Shown here piece after piece: positions 7,272 through 15,488 of a stretch of DNA of 19,458 bases. The stretch covers positions 1-19,458 of the forward strand of contig CAYVBZ010000043.1 of assembly GCA_964449835.1 (NCBI GenBank), written 5' to 3'. Numbering within the stretch: position 1 is the stretch's first letter; each line of letters opens with the position of its first letter. The position numbers were made by a program, and so were the translations under genes. Below the pieces are notes generated by a model. That model did not search any database. It worked only from the letters and a program-made list of their open reading frames with translations, and had not been told where the DNA came from. Source of the stretch: JABDGC01 sp964449835. GTDB taxonomy: Bacteria; Pseudomonadota; Gammaproteobacteria; DSM-16500.

Positions 7272-7382
7272 AAGCGCCTTTTGTGATTTTGGTGCTAAGA
7301 TTGCGGAATTTAGCATTTCTTGACAAAATATGCGACCGGGTTAAACGGCTATAAATATTTTTATTAACAAAGACAACTCCTT

Positions 7383-8039
7383 ATGAAGATCGGCCTTCAA
7401 ACCAAACACTTAAGTTATGCCCGGAATGGGCAGGTGCTTTTTCAAAATCTTTCCTTTGCCTTGGGAGCGGGGGAAGGGCTTTTTATTTATGGGCCGAATG
7501 GTTCGGGGAAAACCAGTTTGCTCAGGGTGCTGGCGGGTTTTCTTGGTCCAACGGAAGGCGGGGTCTACTGGGACAATCAAGCGCTAGGAGATGCCCGCGC
7601 GCTCTATCATCAAGCTTTGCATTATGTAGGACATCTTTCCGGCATGAAGAGCAAGCTGACGGTGAAAGAAAATTTACGCTACAGCCAAATTCTTAGCGGT
7701 CAGTTCCCTTGCGAGGCAAAACTGAAAACTGCCTTGGAAGCGGCACAACTGCTTCCTCAACAAGATCAACTGGCCCTACAGTTGTCGGCTGGGCAGAAAA
7801 GACGTGTGGCCTTGGCCCGTTTGCTTGCCTCCCCTAAACCGCTCTGGATTCTGGATGAGCCCTTCACCAATCTGGACGAGGCTGGTCAGCAGTGGTTTTG
7901 CGGCGTTCTGGAAGAACATTTGCATCAGGGAGGCCTTGTGGTCCTGGCTTCGCATCAAGGCTTGCGCTTAGAAAACAAAAGCCGCTTTCAAAAGCTTGCA
8001 CTTCCCTGGGAAGGGGAAGGAGCGCCCAGCTATGTTTAA
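7383..8039 (+). CDS. ccmA: Heme exporter ATP-binding protein CcmA
   Basis: CcmA is the cytoplasmic ATPase of the CcmABCD complex that releases heme-loaded CcmE during System I cytochrome c maturation. The 218-residue ABC domain shows Walker A GPNGSGKTSLL (about 38-48), the signature LSAGQKRRVALARLL (about 138), Walker B LWILDEPFTNLD and the switch His in LASHQG. The length fits the family. It overlaps ccmB by 8 nt, implying coupled translation. The sequence before the ATG (AAGACAACTCCTT) offers no good Shine-Dalgarno. A TATAAA at 7350-7355 could be a -10, but no well-spaced -35 accompanies it. Confidence 0.96.
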   Translation: MKIGLQTKHLSYARNGQVLFQNLSFALGAGEGLFIYGPNGSGKTSLLRVLAGFLGPTEGGVYWDNQALGDARALYHQALHYVGHLSGMKSKLTVKENLRYSQILSGQFPCEAKLKTALEAAQLLPQQDQLALQLSAGQKRRVALARLLASPKPLWILDEPFTNLDEAGQQWFCGVLEEHLHQGGLVVLASHQGLRLENKSRFQKLALPWEGEGAPSYV

Positions 8040-8706
8040 AGTTTTTTGTTCGGCGCTCTATTATGAGCTGCTGCTTTTTTTTCGTGACAGCAAAACTCTT
8101 TTTTATTCGCTTGGTTTTTTCATGATTAGCACGTTTCTTTTTCCGATTGCGCTTTCGCCGCATCCGGATTTATTGCAAAAATTCGCGCCAGGCATTCTTT
8201 GGGTTGCCGCGCTGCTTGCCTCCTTACTGGTCTTAGAACATTGGCTAGGACCAGACCTTGAGGACCAAGCCTTGGAACAGCTTTTGCTAAGCAGTTTGCC
8301 GCTGCCTTGGCTGCTTGTTGCAAAAATTGCTGCCTTTTGGATGGCGGCAACGCTGCCACTCATTTTGGCCACGCCGCTTTTGGGTGTCTTGCTACACCTT
8401 TCTGGCTTTGAAATTGGGCTGGTCATGCTGAGTCTTTTGGCGGGCACACCTGCCTTGATTTGCCTGGGTGCGACGTGCAAGGTGCTCACGCTCAGTTTGC
8501 GGCAGCAAGGCAGTTTACTGGGTTTGCTGGTTTTGCCTTTGACTTTGCCTATTTTAATGATGGGAATGAATACCTTGATGGAGAGCAGGCTTGGGCTTCC
8601 GATTTGGGGAGGATTGGCATTTTTGAGCGGGGTGTCCTTGCTGTGCTTGTGTTTACTACCGATCGCGATGGGCGCTGTGTTGAGGTGGGGAATGGAAGGC
8701 AGCTAA
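8032..8706 (+). CDS. ccmB: Heme exporter permease CcmB
   Basis: CcmB is the six-helix inner-membrane partner of CcmA. The 224-residue product begins MFKVFCSALYYELLLFFRD, as CcmB proteins usually do (an amphipathic start with a conserved RD). Hydrophobic helices follow, and LEHWLGPDLEDQALEQLLLS and LVLPLTLPILMMG are recognisable family blocks. The chosen ATG at 8032 has a purine-rich GGGAAGGGGAAGGAG about 11 nt upstream; an in-frame ATG at 7996 would add 12 non-family residues. The stop codon overlaps that of the convergent dolP-like gene by 4 nt. The ccmC gene that normally follows lies 6.8 kb away. Confidence 0.94.
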   Translation: MFKVFCSALYYELLLFFRDSKTLFYSLGFFMISTFLFPIALSPHPDLLQKFAPGILWVAALLASLLVLEHWLGPDLEDQALEQLLLSSLPLPWLLVAKIAAFWMAATLPLILATPLLGVLLHLSGFEIGLVMLSLLAGTPALICLGATCKVLTLSLRQQGSLLGLLVLPLTLPILMMGMNTLMESRLGLPIWGGLAFLSGVSLLCLCLLPIAMGAVLRWGMEGS

Positions 8707-9290
8707 CCTGCTAGCGGGGTTTTGCTTAGGTTGAGATAGGTGAAAACTCTGACGACGCGCTGGACGCCATCTGTGTTGCTCGCGGCCTTCACCGCCGCGC
8801 GTGCCTCGCTGGGACGTAAAAAGCCCATTAAAAATACCGTTCGGTTTTCTGTGATGACTTTGACTTGGGCGGCGTCCAAATCATTGGAAGCGATGAGTTT
8901 GCTTTTAATTTTGGCGGTAATCCAGCTATCTCCCAAACGCACCCATTGGGAAACGGGTTTTTCTACGGTGATGACGTTATAAACTTGGCCGACGCCCTCT
9001 AATTTTTTGACCCGCTCCTCGGCTTCAATTTTCTGGCTAAGCGTCGGGGCCTGGCCTGAGAGCAGCACGACATTATTGAAGGTGGAAATATTGATGTTGG
9101 CATTTTTGAAGTGACCGCTCTCAATATCAACCGCTTGATAAGCGCGCATCGTCAAATATTGGTCGTTGGCGCTTTTTTGCAGACTTTGATGGCTGTACAC
9201 CGCTTGGACGCCGGAAGTTGCAACCGTCGTGCAACCGGTCAAGAACCAAACTGAGAGCAATAATCCTTTGAGTAAATGCCGTCTTTGCAT
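8703..9290 (-). CDS. dolP: BON-domain outer-membrane lipoprotein, DolP/YraP-like
   Basis: A 195-residue lipoprotein with two BON domains, the architecture and length of E. coli DolP (formerly YraP), which supports outer-membrane integrity and BamA function. The N terminus has a signal sequence ending in the lipobox LTGC (acylated Cys about residue 20). The first BON domain spans about 45-110 (NINISTFNNVVLLSGQ…EGVGQVYNVITV). The second spans about 115-190 (SWITAKIKSKLI…VKVITENRTVFLMGF…VQRVVRVFTYL). It starts 11 nt after gcdH and looks co-transcribed with acn-gcdH. The symbol is by resemblance in domain layout, so orthology is likely but not proven. Confidence 0.85.
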   Translation of the reverse strand: MQRRHLLKGLLLSVWFLTGCTTVATSGVQAVYSHQSLQKSANDQYLTMRAYQAVDIESGHFKNANINISTFNNVVLLSGQAPTLSQKIEAEERVKKLEGVGQVYNVITVEKPVSQWVRLGDSWITAKIKSKLIASNDLDAAQVKVITENRTVFLMGFLRPSEARAAVKAASNTDGVQRVVRVFTYLNLSKTPLAG

Positions 9291-9301
9291 CTTGTTGTCC
9301 G

Positions 9302-10501
9302 CTACAAACTATTGCCTAAAGGTTTGAAGGCTTGAATGCCCGTTTGAGCCCGGCCTAAAATCAAGGCGTGAATATCCGCCGTTCCCTCATAGGTTTTCAC
9401 AGTCTCTAAGTTCAGTAAATGGCGAACCACTTGAAAATCCTCTGTGATGCCGTTGCCGCCATGCATATCTCGCGATTCGCGGGCGATCTCGAGCGCTGCT
9501 AAAGTCGAGTTGCGTTTGATCAGCGAAATCATGGGGGTCAAGGCACGGCCTTCGTCTTTTAAACGTCCTACTCGCAAGCAGCCCTGCAAGGCGAAAGCGA
9601 TCTGGCTTTGCATGTTGGCAAGTTTGAATTGGATTAACTGATTGGCCGCAAGCGGCTCTCCAAATTGCTGTCTTGCGAGAACATAATTTCTCGCAGCGTG
9701 CCAGCAAAACTCAGCCGCACCCAAAGCGCCCCAGGCGATGCCATAGCGCGCGCTGTCTAAGCAGCCCAAAGGACCTGAGAGACCATCTGCATTTGGTAAT
9801 TCATTTTCTTCAGGCACAAAAACATCTTCCATGACAATTTCACCGGTCGGGGAGACGCGCAAACTCCATTTGCCATGGGTCTCTGGCGTTGAAATACCCG
9901 GCATGTCCCGCCGCAAAATAAAGCCCCGGATGCGGCCTTCATCGTTTTTAGCCCAGACCACAAAAAGGTCCGCCGCGGGGGAATTGGTGATCCAGGCTTT
10001 GCTGCCTTTCAGGAGATAACCGCCCTCCACTTTTTTTGCGCGGGTCTCCATTCCCCCTGGATCGGAGCCATGATTAGGCTCAGTCAGACCGAAACAGCCA
10101 ATCCATTCTCCCTTTGCCAAGGGAGGCAAATATTTTTGCCGTTGGACCTCATTGCCATAATTATAAATGGCGTACATTGTCAGGCTGGACTGCACGCTCA
10201 TCATGGAGCGGTAACCGGAGTCGACGCGTTCCAACTCACGCGCTACTAGACCATAGGCCACATGGCTAATGCCGGCGCAGCCATAGCCTTTGATTGTTGC
10301 GCCTAAAAAACCTGCCTCGCCCAATTCTCGCATCAGCTTGGGGTCGAAGGTTTCTTCGCGGAAGGCTTTGATCACACGGGGCTGTAATTTCTCTTCCGCA
10401 AAATGGCGGGCGGTGTTGCGGATGAGGCGTTCTTCTTCTGTGAGTTGTTCTTCCAAAAGAAAAGGGTCTTCCCAGTTAAAATCGTCCATCTCGGTTTTCA
10501 T
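9302..10501 (-). CDS. gcdH: Glutaryl-CoA dehydrogenase-like acyl-CoA dehydrogenase
   Basis: This FAD enzyme is expected to oxidise and decarboxylate glutaryl-CoA to crotonyl-CoA in lysine/tryptophan breakdown. The 399-residue product has the acyl-CoA dehydrogenase signature CFGLTEPNHGSDP, the FAD-contact segment KAWITNSPAADLFVVWAK and the C-terminal MHGGNGITEDFQVVRHLLNLE. The catalytic Glu is in KTYEGTADIHALILGRA (about residue 363), in the same setting as the human GCDH catalytic Glu. RVDSGYRSMMSVQSSL carries the Arg that in GCDH contacts the glutaryl carboxylate. The start is the ATG at 10499-10501, with AAGGA about 6 nt upstream; a GTG at 10522 would overlap the aconitase stop. It lies 21 nt after acn. 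Confidence 0.92.
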   Translation of the reverse strand: MKTEMDDFNWEDPFLLEEQLTEEERLIRNTARHFAEEKLQPRVIKAFREETFDPKLMRELGEAGFLGATIKGYGCAGISHVAYGLVARELERVDSGYRSMMSVQSSLTMYAIYNYGNEVQRQKYLPPLAKGEWIGCFGLTEPNHGSDPGGMETRAKKVEGGYLLKGSKAWITNSPAADLFVVWAKNDEGRIRGFILRRDMPGISTPETHGKWSLRVSPTGEIVMEDVFVPEENELPNADGLSGPLGCLDSARYGIAWGALGAAEFCWHAARNYVLARQQFGEPLAANQLIQFKLANMQSQIAFALQGCLRVGRLKDEGRALTPMISLIKRNSTLAALEIARESRDMHGGNGITEDFQVVRHLLNLETVKTYEGTADIHALILGRAQTGIQAFKPLGNSL

Positions 10502-10522
10502 GTTATTTCCTTGGGTTAGCAC

Positions 10523-12475
10523 TCAATTGCTTTTTTGCTTTTTTAACCAATTAATGAGGCCGCCGTCAATCAGAACTTCTACTTGGCGAGGCGAAAGACG
10601 ATGGACCAAGGGGACCTTAAGTTCTTTTTCTTCCACTTGCATGAAGAGCGGCTTGTCTTGTTTCAAAGCATCGACAACTTCCCAAAGCAGCAGTTCATCG
10701 CCTTGATCGATTTTGTCATAGTCTTCGGGGTTTTTAAAAGTCAGCGGCAAAATACCAAAATTGACCAGGTTCTGCCAATGAATGCGGGCAAAACTTTTGG
10801 CGACGACCATTTGTAGGCCCAAATAACGCGGCGCGAGCGCCGCGTGTTCGCGGCTGGAACCTTGGCCGTAGTTCTCTCCTCCAATGATCGCGTGCACTCC
10901 GCCCCTTTCTTTCAAGGCTTTTGCGCGCTTCACATAATTTTCATCCAGGAGGTCAAAGACAAATTCGCTTATTTTAGGAATATTGCTGCGAAAGGGAAGG
11001 ACACGCGCACCAGCGGGCATGATTTCATCGGTGGAAATATTATCTCCCACTTTGAGCAAGACCGACAGGCGCAGTTCCTGTGTCAAAGGATGGGAGGGGG
11101 GAATGGAGGCAATATTCGGCCCTTTGACTAAGCGCACTTGCTGCGCTTCTTGGGGCGGCAAGGGCTTCGCTAATTCATCGCGGTTCACAATGGGTTTGCG
11201 CGGGTAACGCAGGCGGGGGCAGTCTGTTTTTAAGTCCCGCGGATCGGTGATCACACCCATTAAGGCAGAGGCCGTTGCCGTTTCGGGGCTGCAGAGATAA
11301 ACGCTGTCCTCCTTGGTCCCGGAGCGCCCCGGGAAGTTGCGCGGGACGGTCCTTAAACTAATGCGGCCGGTGGCGGGGGCCTGGCCCATGCCAATGCAGC
11401 CATTGCAGCCGGCCTGATGAATACGCGCGCCGGCATGAATCAAGTCCGCGAGCAATCCTGAGCGTGCCAATTCTTCTAATTGGTTTCTGGAAGTTGGGTT
11501 AATGTCATAGGAAACAGCGGAATGAATTTGTTTGCCGCGGACCATGAAAGCAGACACCGCGAAATCACGGTAACCGGGATTGGCGGAAGAACCCACATAG
11601 GCCTGATAAATGGGCTGCCCCGCCACTTCACGAACTGGAACGACCGCATCTGGACTGGAGGGCTTGGCAATCAGCGGCTCCAGTTCTGATAAATTAATTT
11701 CATCGTGCAGCGCATATTGAACGCCGGGGTCTGCTTTAAGCGGCACCCAATCTTGCTCGCGCCCTTGCTCTTTTAAAAACTTTTTAACCTGCTCATCCGA
11801 GGGAAAGACGGAGGCAGTAGCACCCAATTCCGCGCCCATATTCGCGATCACGTGCCGGTCCCAGGTGGTCAGTGTTTTGAGACCTGGGCCGTAATACTCA
11901 ATAATTTTATGGACGCCGCCCTTCACTGTATGCCGGCGCAGCATTTCTAAAATAATGTCCTTGGCTGAAACCCACTCGGGTAGTTTGCCTGTCAACTTCA
12001 CGCCAAAAATTTGCGGCATGGTGACATGGAAAGGTTGACCGGCAATGGCCAAGGCCACTTCCAGGCCGCCGGAACCCATGGCCAACATGCCAAGGCAGCC
12101 GCCGGCGCAGGTGTGACTGTCTGAGCCTAATAAGGTTTTTCCGGGTTTGCCGAAATTTTCCATGTGGACCGGGTGACTAACGCCGTTTCCGGGGCGGCTG
12201 AACCATAAGCCGAAGCGGTTGGCAGCGCTTTGTAGAAAGAGGTGATCGTCGGCGTTTTTATAGTCTTCTTGAATTAAGTTATGGTCGACATATTGGACCG
12301 AGCACTCGGTTTGGGCGCGCTGCAGGTTAATGGCTTCGAGCTCCAGCATGACCAAGGTGCCGGTCGCGTCCTGGCAAAGGGTCTGGTCGATTTTGAGGCT
12401 GATTTCTTTTCCTGGATGCATCTCGCCTTCGACGAGATGGGCTTGGATGAGTTTTTGGGCGACACTCAGGGGCAT
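10523..12475 (-). CDS. Aconitate hydratase (short, Aquifex-type)
   Basis: A 650-residue enzyme expected to interconvert citrate and isocitrate via cis-aconitate. It contains the large catalytic part (DSHTCAGGCLGMLAMGSGG, about residues 108-126; GCNGCIGMGQAPATG with two [4Fe-4S] ligand cysteines). The C-terminal swivel domain has the substrate-contact GENYGQGSSREHAALAPRYLG. It is shorter than AcnA/AcnB (about 850-900 residues) and fits the Aquifex-type group. The usual GSCTNSS motif, source of the third cluster ligand, reads GSSANPGYRD, with no Cys. I chose the ATG at 12473-12475, with AAGGAG 7 nt upstream; a GTG 6 nt earlier would sit 1 nt from that site. It leads an acn-gcdH-dolP cluster. 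Confidence 0.88.
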   Translation of the reverse strand: MPLSVAQKLIQAHLVEGEMHPGKEISLKIDQTLCQDATGTLVMLELEAINLQRAQTECSVQYVDHNLIQEDYKNADDHLFLQSAANRFGLWFSRPGNGVSHPVHMENFGKPGKTLLGSDSHTCAGGCLGMLAMGSGGLEVALAIAGQPFHVTMPQIFGVKLTGKLPEWVSAKDIILEMLRRHTVKGGVHKIIEYYGPGLKTLTTWDRHVIANMGAELGATASVFPSDEQVKKFLKEQGREQDWVPLKADPGVQYALHDEINLSELEPLIAKPSSPDAVVPVREVAGQPIYQAYVGSSANPGYRDFAVSAFMVRGKQIHSAVSYDINPTSRNQLEELARSGLLADLIHAGARIHQAGCNGCIGMGQAPATGRISLRTVPRNFPGRSGTKEDSVYLCSPETATASALMGVITDPRDLKTDCPRLRYPRKPIVNRDELAKPLPPQEAQQVRLVKGPNIASIPPSHPLTQELRLSVLLKVGDNISTDEIMPAGARVLPFRSNIPKISEFVFDLLDENYVKRAKALKERGGVHAIIGGENYGQGSSREHAALAPRYLGLQMVVAKSFARIHWQNLVNFGILPLTFKNPEDYDKIDQGDELLLWEVVDALKQDKPLFMQVEEKELKVPLVHRLSPRQVEVLIDGGLINWLKKQKSN

Positions 12476-12522
12476 ATGCACACTCCTTGTGAGGTTTTAA
12501 GGGTCTTCCTTTAACATTCAAC

Positions 12523-12531
12523 AGTTTAGCA
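12523..12531 (-). promoter_or_regulatory. Extended -10 promoter candidate for acn
   Basis: On the minus strand TGCTAAACT forms an extended -10 (TGnTAAACT) about 47 nt before the aconitase ATG. No good -35 is present at 17-18 nt, which an extended -10 can tolerate. A small inverted repeat, TTGCATGTGCAA (12546-12557), lies just upstream, where a regulator could bind, but its 5-bp arms are weak evidence. Confidence 0.35.
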
Positions 12532-12721
12532 TTTTTGAAATAGGGTTGCATGTGCAATGGTTGTGATGGGTGGTTAGCAGATTCTTTGTAGATAGAATGA
12601 CTTAGCTTGCAGAGTTTCTTAATAATACCTTCATAATGATTGTTTATACTTAATTATCCTTTGAACATAAAAGCATCAGTGATAGGTAAATATATGAATT
12701 CAAATCGAGAGGCTACTTCTT

Positions 12722-15430
12722 ATGCTCGACTATAGTGAAAGCGGGGCGGGACAGTTATTAGCTGTCTTAAAAAAAATCGCTTTGAAAGTTATAGAGCAGG
12801 ATCCCAAACGTGAGTTTGGGGGGTTGACTGCGAAAACTATTCTGAGGATAACTGAAACGCTTGAGGGAATATTCGTCATCATACTAAAAGACGAGATGCC
12901 GGAGCTTAAACTGCTTCGTACACTGCTTAAAGATTTAGACAGCTACTCAGAACAACTAAAACAGCTTCCGGATTCATTTAAAGAGTTAATATCGTCGGCT
13001 GATGGAATCGGCACTGATCTATTGACTGAGGATGAATATGAAGGTCTTTTAAGAATTCTAATGACAGATACAGATCCCAAACAGGTTTTTGGGTTTTTTG
13101 AGCCCTCAGATCCCGTGGAGATTATCGATCTTGTCAATAATCTTCCACCACTGGCGGCAGCGATAATACCGAAAAAAGTGAAGCAACTGGTCCCTAATCA
13201 AATAAAGATGCCAAATATACATCGGTATCGGTACACTATAACTTTTACCCAGGGCGACTCGAAGGACTATAATTTAGTCAGCATTTATAACGATCTGAAA
13301 AAATTAATCATAGAATCTTGGCTGGCACCAATCATAGAATCTATGCTGGCACCAATCACTCAGGCCCATTCAACCGCTTGTGACTTCTTCACTGCACCGG
13401 AAGAAAAAGGAGAAAACCCTGGGCCCGATTCGCCGGATGAAGCAGTTTGTCCTTATTTCGAGGCTACAAATAAGGTTTTGAAAGAGCTAAGTGCCCTAAA
13501 AAAAATAGCGCCTAAATGCGGTGACGCCATTAAACTCCAAGAAGATGAATTGGCTGAACTTAAAAATAAGTTCATTAATTCTCACCTTCTACCCTATCTT
13601 GAAGGTGCACTCAATCCGCAAGATCTGTCCTCAGTTAAATCCCTTATTCAAGTCTTCAAAAAAATAAATTCTCCTGCTGAGCCTCTATTAGACGATTTTG
13701 AGAAGACGCTTTCGGATAGGCTAACAGAACATTACCTCAGCCTCGACCTCGACACACTTAAGCCCGACGAATTCATAGAATGCCTAAACAGGCTTCAAGA
13801 GCTGCGCTTCGCCCTAAATGAAGTTGGGTTTGATCATCCTGATATCATGCCTAAATTGAACGAGCAGATTAAAAACGGCACAGACAAGCTGTCTCAAGCT
13901 TGTAACGTGATTTTTCTTGATACCAATATTACAGAAGAAACGAATCGATTAGAGAAGTGCGAAAAGATGTTGATTGACCTTAAGAAGTTACAAGCGCAGA
14001 AAGATCTCTTAGAGACAACCCTGAATCTTTTGCCCTTTGAAGAAAAGGAAAACGAAAACCTGCAGGATCGACTGGAAAAAGTCGAGGCATTGTTGGAAAA
14101 GAATTTTTTTATCGAAAGCAAGAATGGAAAAAAGCCTGACCTTGATCTCATTGAGAAGAATATAGACTATTTCAAATTTTCAGCAGATGACGCAGATGAC
14201 AAGGAAAAGGAAGTCTTCGATAAATATAAAAAAGCGGAGAATAAAATAAAAATATTTACGGGAAAAAAAGAGAGCGATGAACGCCATGAACTTCGGTGTA
14301 AATTAAACGCTATAATTTTAAATAAATTAGGAACACTCGGAGAGCAAATAAACAAGGCACACAAGCTTGAAACAGAAATTTCAGAGCTGCAGAACAAAAT
14401 CGATTCGAATAAAAATGCCGATTCCTTGACTGAGCAAGTAGAAGTTTCAAAGGCGCGCCTGGATCGTTTCGAAGCGACCAAAGAGCTCCTTAAAAAATTT
14501 GATAATTTGCAAAATCCAGATTGTGTTTCTTTAGCAAGTTTAATCACTGCGCTTGACCCCGTTCAGGTAGAAGCAGAAAATGCAGGCGATCAAGAACTTA
14601 TGGGCTTTATAAACGCGCTCAAAGCGAAGATCAAAACGAAGATCAATATAAAATTCCGTGAGCTTTACAACGAAATTTGTGCCCCCTATCAGAAAATATT
14701 AGCCGAGGCGAAAGAAAATTCGTCTTTACCGCAGTTGGAATCAAACATACAAACAATATCTGAGGTTTTGAGCAAACTTGATGATTTAAAAGACAAGGTT
14801 CCTGAAGAAATTAGCTCAGATTTCAAAGAAAAATGGCAGCAAATCAAAGATTTCAAAGGTCTGCTGGAGGACCTGCTGGAGCGTGCGCAAATCAAGGAAG
14901 AGAGAAAGGCCGCTATTAATAAAGCGATTGAGGAGAACATTATTGAAATTCTGGTGGGTGAAAAAGTTAGACTTGAAGAATCATATATGAAGAAAGATGG
15001 CACTATCCGCAACAAAACGGCTGAAGCTGGGCGAATAAAAGCTCTCAATGAGACCATTACAGGTTTAAGAGAGATTAAAGATGACATTCTCAAGGAGAGC
15101 CAAGACCTGCAAAATCCTGAAAATGTCCGGCTGGCCATGGAAAACGCCATTAATGATAATCTTGAAAAATTTGATAAACGCAAAGACCTAACGGGTTGGT
15201 TCAAAAAGCTGTCTCGCATGCTGTTGAATGCGCTTTCCATAATACTCGTCATCCCCTATTTTCTTAAGAAAAAATACTCTCCTTCTCCCTCCCTCACTGG
15301 TTTTTATAGCTTAAAAGGCAGAACCTATCACGAGGCTGAGAAGACCCGGGATATAATTAGATCAAAATGCTGGGATGAGGTGTTTACAAATGCGGAAATA
15401 AAAGTAGACAGTGCCAAGCTCTGCGGCTAG
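12722..15430 (+). CDS. Large coiled-coil protein of unknown function
   Basis: I do not recognise this 902-residue protein. It is rich in Glu, Lys and Leu and almost entirely helical by appearance, with heptad-like stretches near residues 252-292, 409-463, 501-599 and 648-823. A tandem duplication gives IESWLAP then IESMLAP (about 197-211). There is no signal peptide. One hydrophobic segment, LLNALSIILVIPYFL followed by KKK (about 834-851), could be a C-terminal membrane anchor with a ~50-residue tail. The gene is clearly AT-richer than its neighbours: two sampled 60-nt lines gave 42% and 25% GC. It sits alone between divergent acn and ccmC. GAGAGG lies 9 nt before the ATG. An exported effector or a cell-envelope or filament protein is possible; neither can be shown from sequence. 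Confidence 0.8.
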   Translation: MLDYSESGAGQLLAVLKKIALKVIEQDPKREFGGLTAKTILRITETLEGIFVIILKDEMPELKLLRTLLKDLDSYSEQLKQLPDSFKELISSADGIGTDLLTEDEYEGLLRILMTDTDPKQVFGFFEPSDPVEIIDLVNNLPPLAAAIIPKKVKQLVPNQIKMPNIHRYRYTITFTQGDSKDYNLVSIYNDLKKLIIESWLAPIIESMLAPITQAHSTACDFFTAPEEKGENPGPDSPDEAVCPYFEATNKVLKELSALKKIAPKCGDAIKLQEDELAELKNKFINSHLLPYLEGALNPQDLSSVKSLIQVFKKINSPAEPLLDDFEKTLSDRLTEHYLSLDLDTLKPDEFIECLNRLQELRFALNEVGFDHPDIMPKLNEQIKNGTDKLSQACNVIFLDTNITEETNRLEKCEKMLIDLKKLQAQKDLLETTLNLLPFEEKENENLQDRLEKVEALLEKNFFIESKNGKKPDLDLIEKNIDYFKFSADDADDKEKEVFDKYKKAENKIKIFTGKKESDERHELRCKLNAIILNKLGTLGEQINKAHKLETEISELQNKIDSNKNADSLTEQVEVSKARLDRFEATKELLKKFDNLQNPDCVSLASLITALDPVQVEAENAGDQELMGFINALKAKIKTKINIKFRELYNEICAPYQKILAEAKENSSLPQLESNIQTISEVLSKLDDLKDKVPEEISSDFKEKWQQIKDFKGLLEDLLERAQIKEERKAAINKAIEENIIEILVGEKVRLEESYMKKDGTIRNKTAEAGRIKALNETITGLREIKDDILKESQDLQNPENVRLAMENAINDNLEKFDKRKDLTGWFKKLSRMLLNALSIILVIPYFLKKKYSPSPSLTGFYSLKGRTYHEAEKTRDIIRSKCWDEVFTNAEIKVDSAKLCG
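13306..13353 (+). repeat. 24-bp tandem duplication inside the coiled-coil gene
   Basis: Two adjacent 24-nt units (13306-13329 and 13330-13353) are identical except for one base, and AATCA begins a third. The unit keeps the frame and encodes an eight-residue step (IESWLAPI / IESMLAPI). It looks like a recent in-frame slippage duplication. Confidence 0.9.
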
Positions 15431-15467
15431 TAAATTCAGCTGAAATCGAGTAGAATTTTGTCCTTTC

Positions 15468-15473
15468 TATAAT
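15468..15473 (+). promoter_or_regulatory. Candidate -10 of the ccmCDEFG promoter
   Basis: A perfect TATAAT lies 15 nt before the ccmC ATG, after the stop codon of the coiled-coil gene. The best -35 match (CTGAAA, 15440-15445) is 22 nt away, too far for a normal promoter, so support is the -10 alone. If real, the leader would be about 8-10 nt and lack a Shine-Dalgarno. Confidence 0.35.
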
Positions 15474-15488
15474 CAACCCTAATTAGCG

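Noticed and set aside
7320..7355. TTGACA (7320-7325) with TATAAA (7350-7355) as the ccmA promoter
   Set aside because: The 24-nt spacer is too long for sigma70 and no alternative pairing was convincing.
12546..12557. Palindrome TTGCATGTGCAA as an operator
   Set aside because: The 5-bp arms are too short to claim a binding site without other copies; noted only in the acn promoter entry.
14689..15252. 187-codon minus-strand open frame, Ser-rich, antisense to the coiled-coil gene
   Set aside because: Ser/Leu/Phe-rich composition is what the complement of a Glu/Lys-rich gene gives; it has no domain features.
15435..15444. Palindrome TTCAGCTGAA after the coiled-coil gene as a terminator
   Set aside because: No loop and no T tract; it is a simple 10-bp palindrome.
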